Shown here: positions 63,606 to 64,000 of the stretch, in pieces | How the letters are laid out: each line of letters begins with the position of its first letter | Position numbering within the stretch: position 1 is the first letter of the stretch | Assembly: GCA_003342895.1 (NCBI GenBank) | Contig: PTFA01000031.1 | Span: 6,428,678 to 6,492,677, forward strand | Reading direction: 5' to 3' | DNA: 64,000 nucleotides | Origin: Casuarius casuarius | Lineage: Eukaryota; Chordata; Aves; Casuariiformes; Casuariidae | Made by a program: the position numbers and the translations under genes | The notes under the pieces: model-generated | Database searches by the model: none | Seen by the model: only the letters and a program-made list of their open reading frames with translations | Told to the model about the DNA's origin: nothing

Positions 63606-64000
63606 TGGTCCTAGTATGTTTTGTGACTGAGATTTGTCCACTTCACAGACACAGACTGGACATGATTTATATTCCATGTTATTTATATACGTCGTTATAT
63701 AAAATCATGTGCAAATATTAATTTACCCCTACACTGATATCACTGTATTTTAAACATAAGTCATGGCAAGATCTGGCTCCTAATCTACCTCTGTTTTGTA
63801 TCAAGTCAGACTGTCAGAAATAATGCCGATCTTATTATTCAGTATCTGTTACTGGTTGAACACATAGACTGGGGAAAGTCTAACTATCATTTACAATAAA
63901 TAATTTTCTCCATATTTATTATCAATAGAAATCTACTCACAGACATTCAGCCAAGGAATTTGCTATATGGGCAAAAATATGTACTATCTTTTTCAACAGC

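Larger units (their letters stand above)
1..64000 (-). other. POU6F2: POU6F2 gene body, internal part (4 coding exons plus introns)
   Basis: The whole window reads as an internal segment of one minus-strand gene. Four blocks with AG acceptors and GT donors join in a consistent frame (phases 0-0, 0-0, 0-1, 1-2) and encode consecutive segments that match my recollection of vertebrate POU6F2. These are the Ala tract with GNALSSLQGVTGQ, then IIGTIPLM to KPGQQ, then LHQPSQ with a Ser tract, then the start of the POU-specific domain. POU6F2 is a nuclear sequence-specific DNA-binding factor, reported in retina and other neural tissue and also linked to kidney and Wilms tumour. The introns are 32,081, 11,774 and 8,957 bp. 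The paralogue POU6F1 is the main alternative; the Ser tract and the LHQPSQ to ALSVGQLVS exon favour POU6F2. Promoter, start codon, homeodomain and polyadenylation site are not in the window. Confidence 0.93.
53842..64000 (-). other. POU6F2: Intron upstream of the Ala-tract exon (3' part)
   Basis: Ends on the minus strand in a long T-rich polypyrimidine tract and CAG immediately before LVNNPLASQ. The upstream exon, expected to encode the Gln/Pro-rich region, is not found: no CAG-rich or Pro/Gln-rich open stretch occurs up to the right edge. The segment holds A-rich runs (59329-59343), a pair of octamer-like sites near 56620-56670, an enhancer-like stretch near 60880-61150, a GC- and CpG-richer patch near 62700-62830 and a hairpin-type repeat relic near 63528-63605. 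The remainder is unique AT-rich sequence with nothing else recognisable. Confidence 0.8.

Noticed and set aside
1..64000. CRISPR arrays, tRNA or rRNA genes, prophage, operons
   Set aside because: No regularly spaced direct repeats, cloverleaf sequences or bacterial gene arrangement; this is vertebrate intronic DNA.

Overview
The window is vertebrate genomic DNA that falls almost entirely inside one large protein-coding gene on the minus strand. Four exons encode successive parts of POU6F2 (also called RPF-1), a POU-class homeodomain transcription factor. In transcription order they lie at 53841-53695, 21613-21407, 9632-9464 and 506-338. Splice-site dinucleotides and codon phases join them into one uninterrupted frame of 230 codons plus 2 nt. 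Upstream exons (N-terminus and Gln/Pro-rich region) and downstream exons (second half of the POU-specific domain and the homeodomain) lie outside the window.

Organism: the DNA is AT-rich, with long introns and sparse, old repeats. These include two 3'-truncated CR1 LINE copies, two MIR-type SINE relics, an L2/MIR-like 3' tail and several diverged hairpin-shaped MITE-like repeats. CR1 with this kind of 3' end (a 'ctatatgacctcttcaggtc' stretch followed by 'tctatgattc') suggests a sauropsid. The mix of CR1, MIR and MITE relics fits a slowly evolving turtle or crocodilian genome best; a bird is not excluded. There is no bacterial, viral or plasmid content and no operon structure.

Layout: 1-337 is the start of the intron after the POU-specific exon. 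338-506 is that exon. 507-9463 is an intron with a pair of MITE-like elements near 8.1-8.55 kb. 9464-9632 is the Ser-rich exon. 9633-21406 is an intron with both CR1 copies (11.69-12.88 kb and 14.39-14.65 kb). 21407-21613 is the exon with the duplicated TNAQGQII motif. 21614-53694 is a 32-kb intron with the SINE relics, an (A)32 tract, a (T)70 tract and three candidate regulatory stretches. 53695-53841 is the Ala-tract exon. 53842-64000 is upstream intron.

No novel multi-gene system was found. The most useful leads are the position of an alternatively spliced junction inside the POU-specific domain, an intragenic duplication split by an intron in one copy only, several candidate intronic regulatory elements (near 30.86, 38.4 and 49.5 kb), a (T)70 tract that may be an assembly problem, and an unassigned stretch at 44.15-45.62 kb. 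The other short open frames examined look like chance ORFs or exon antisense.
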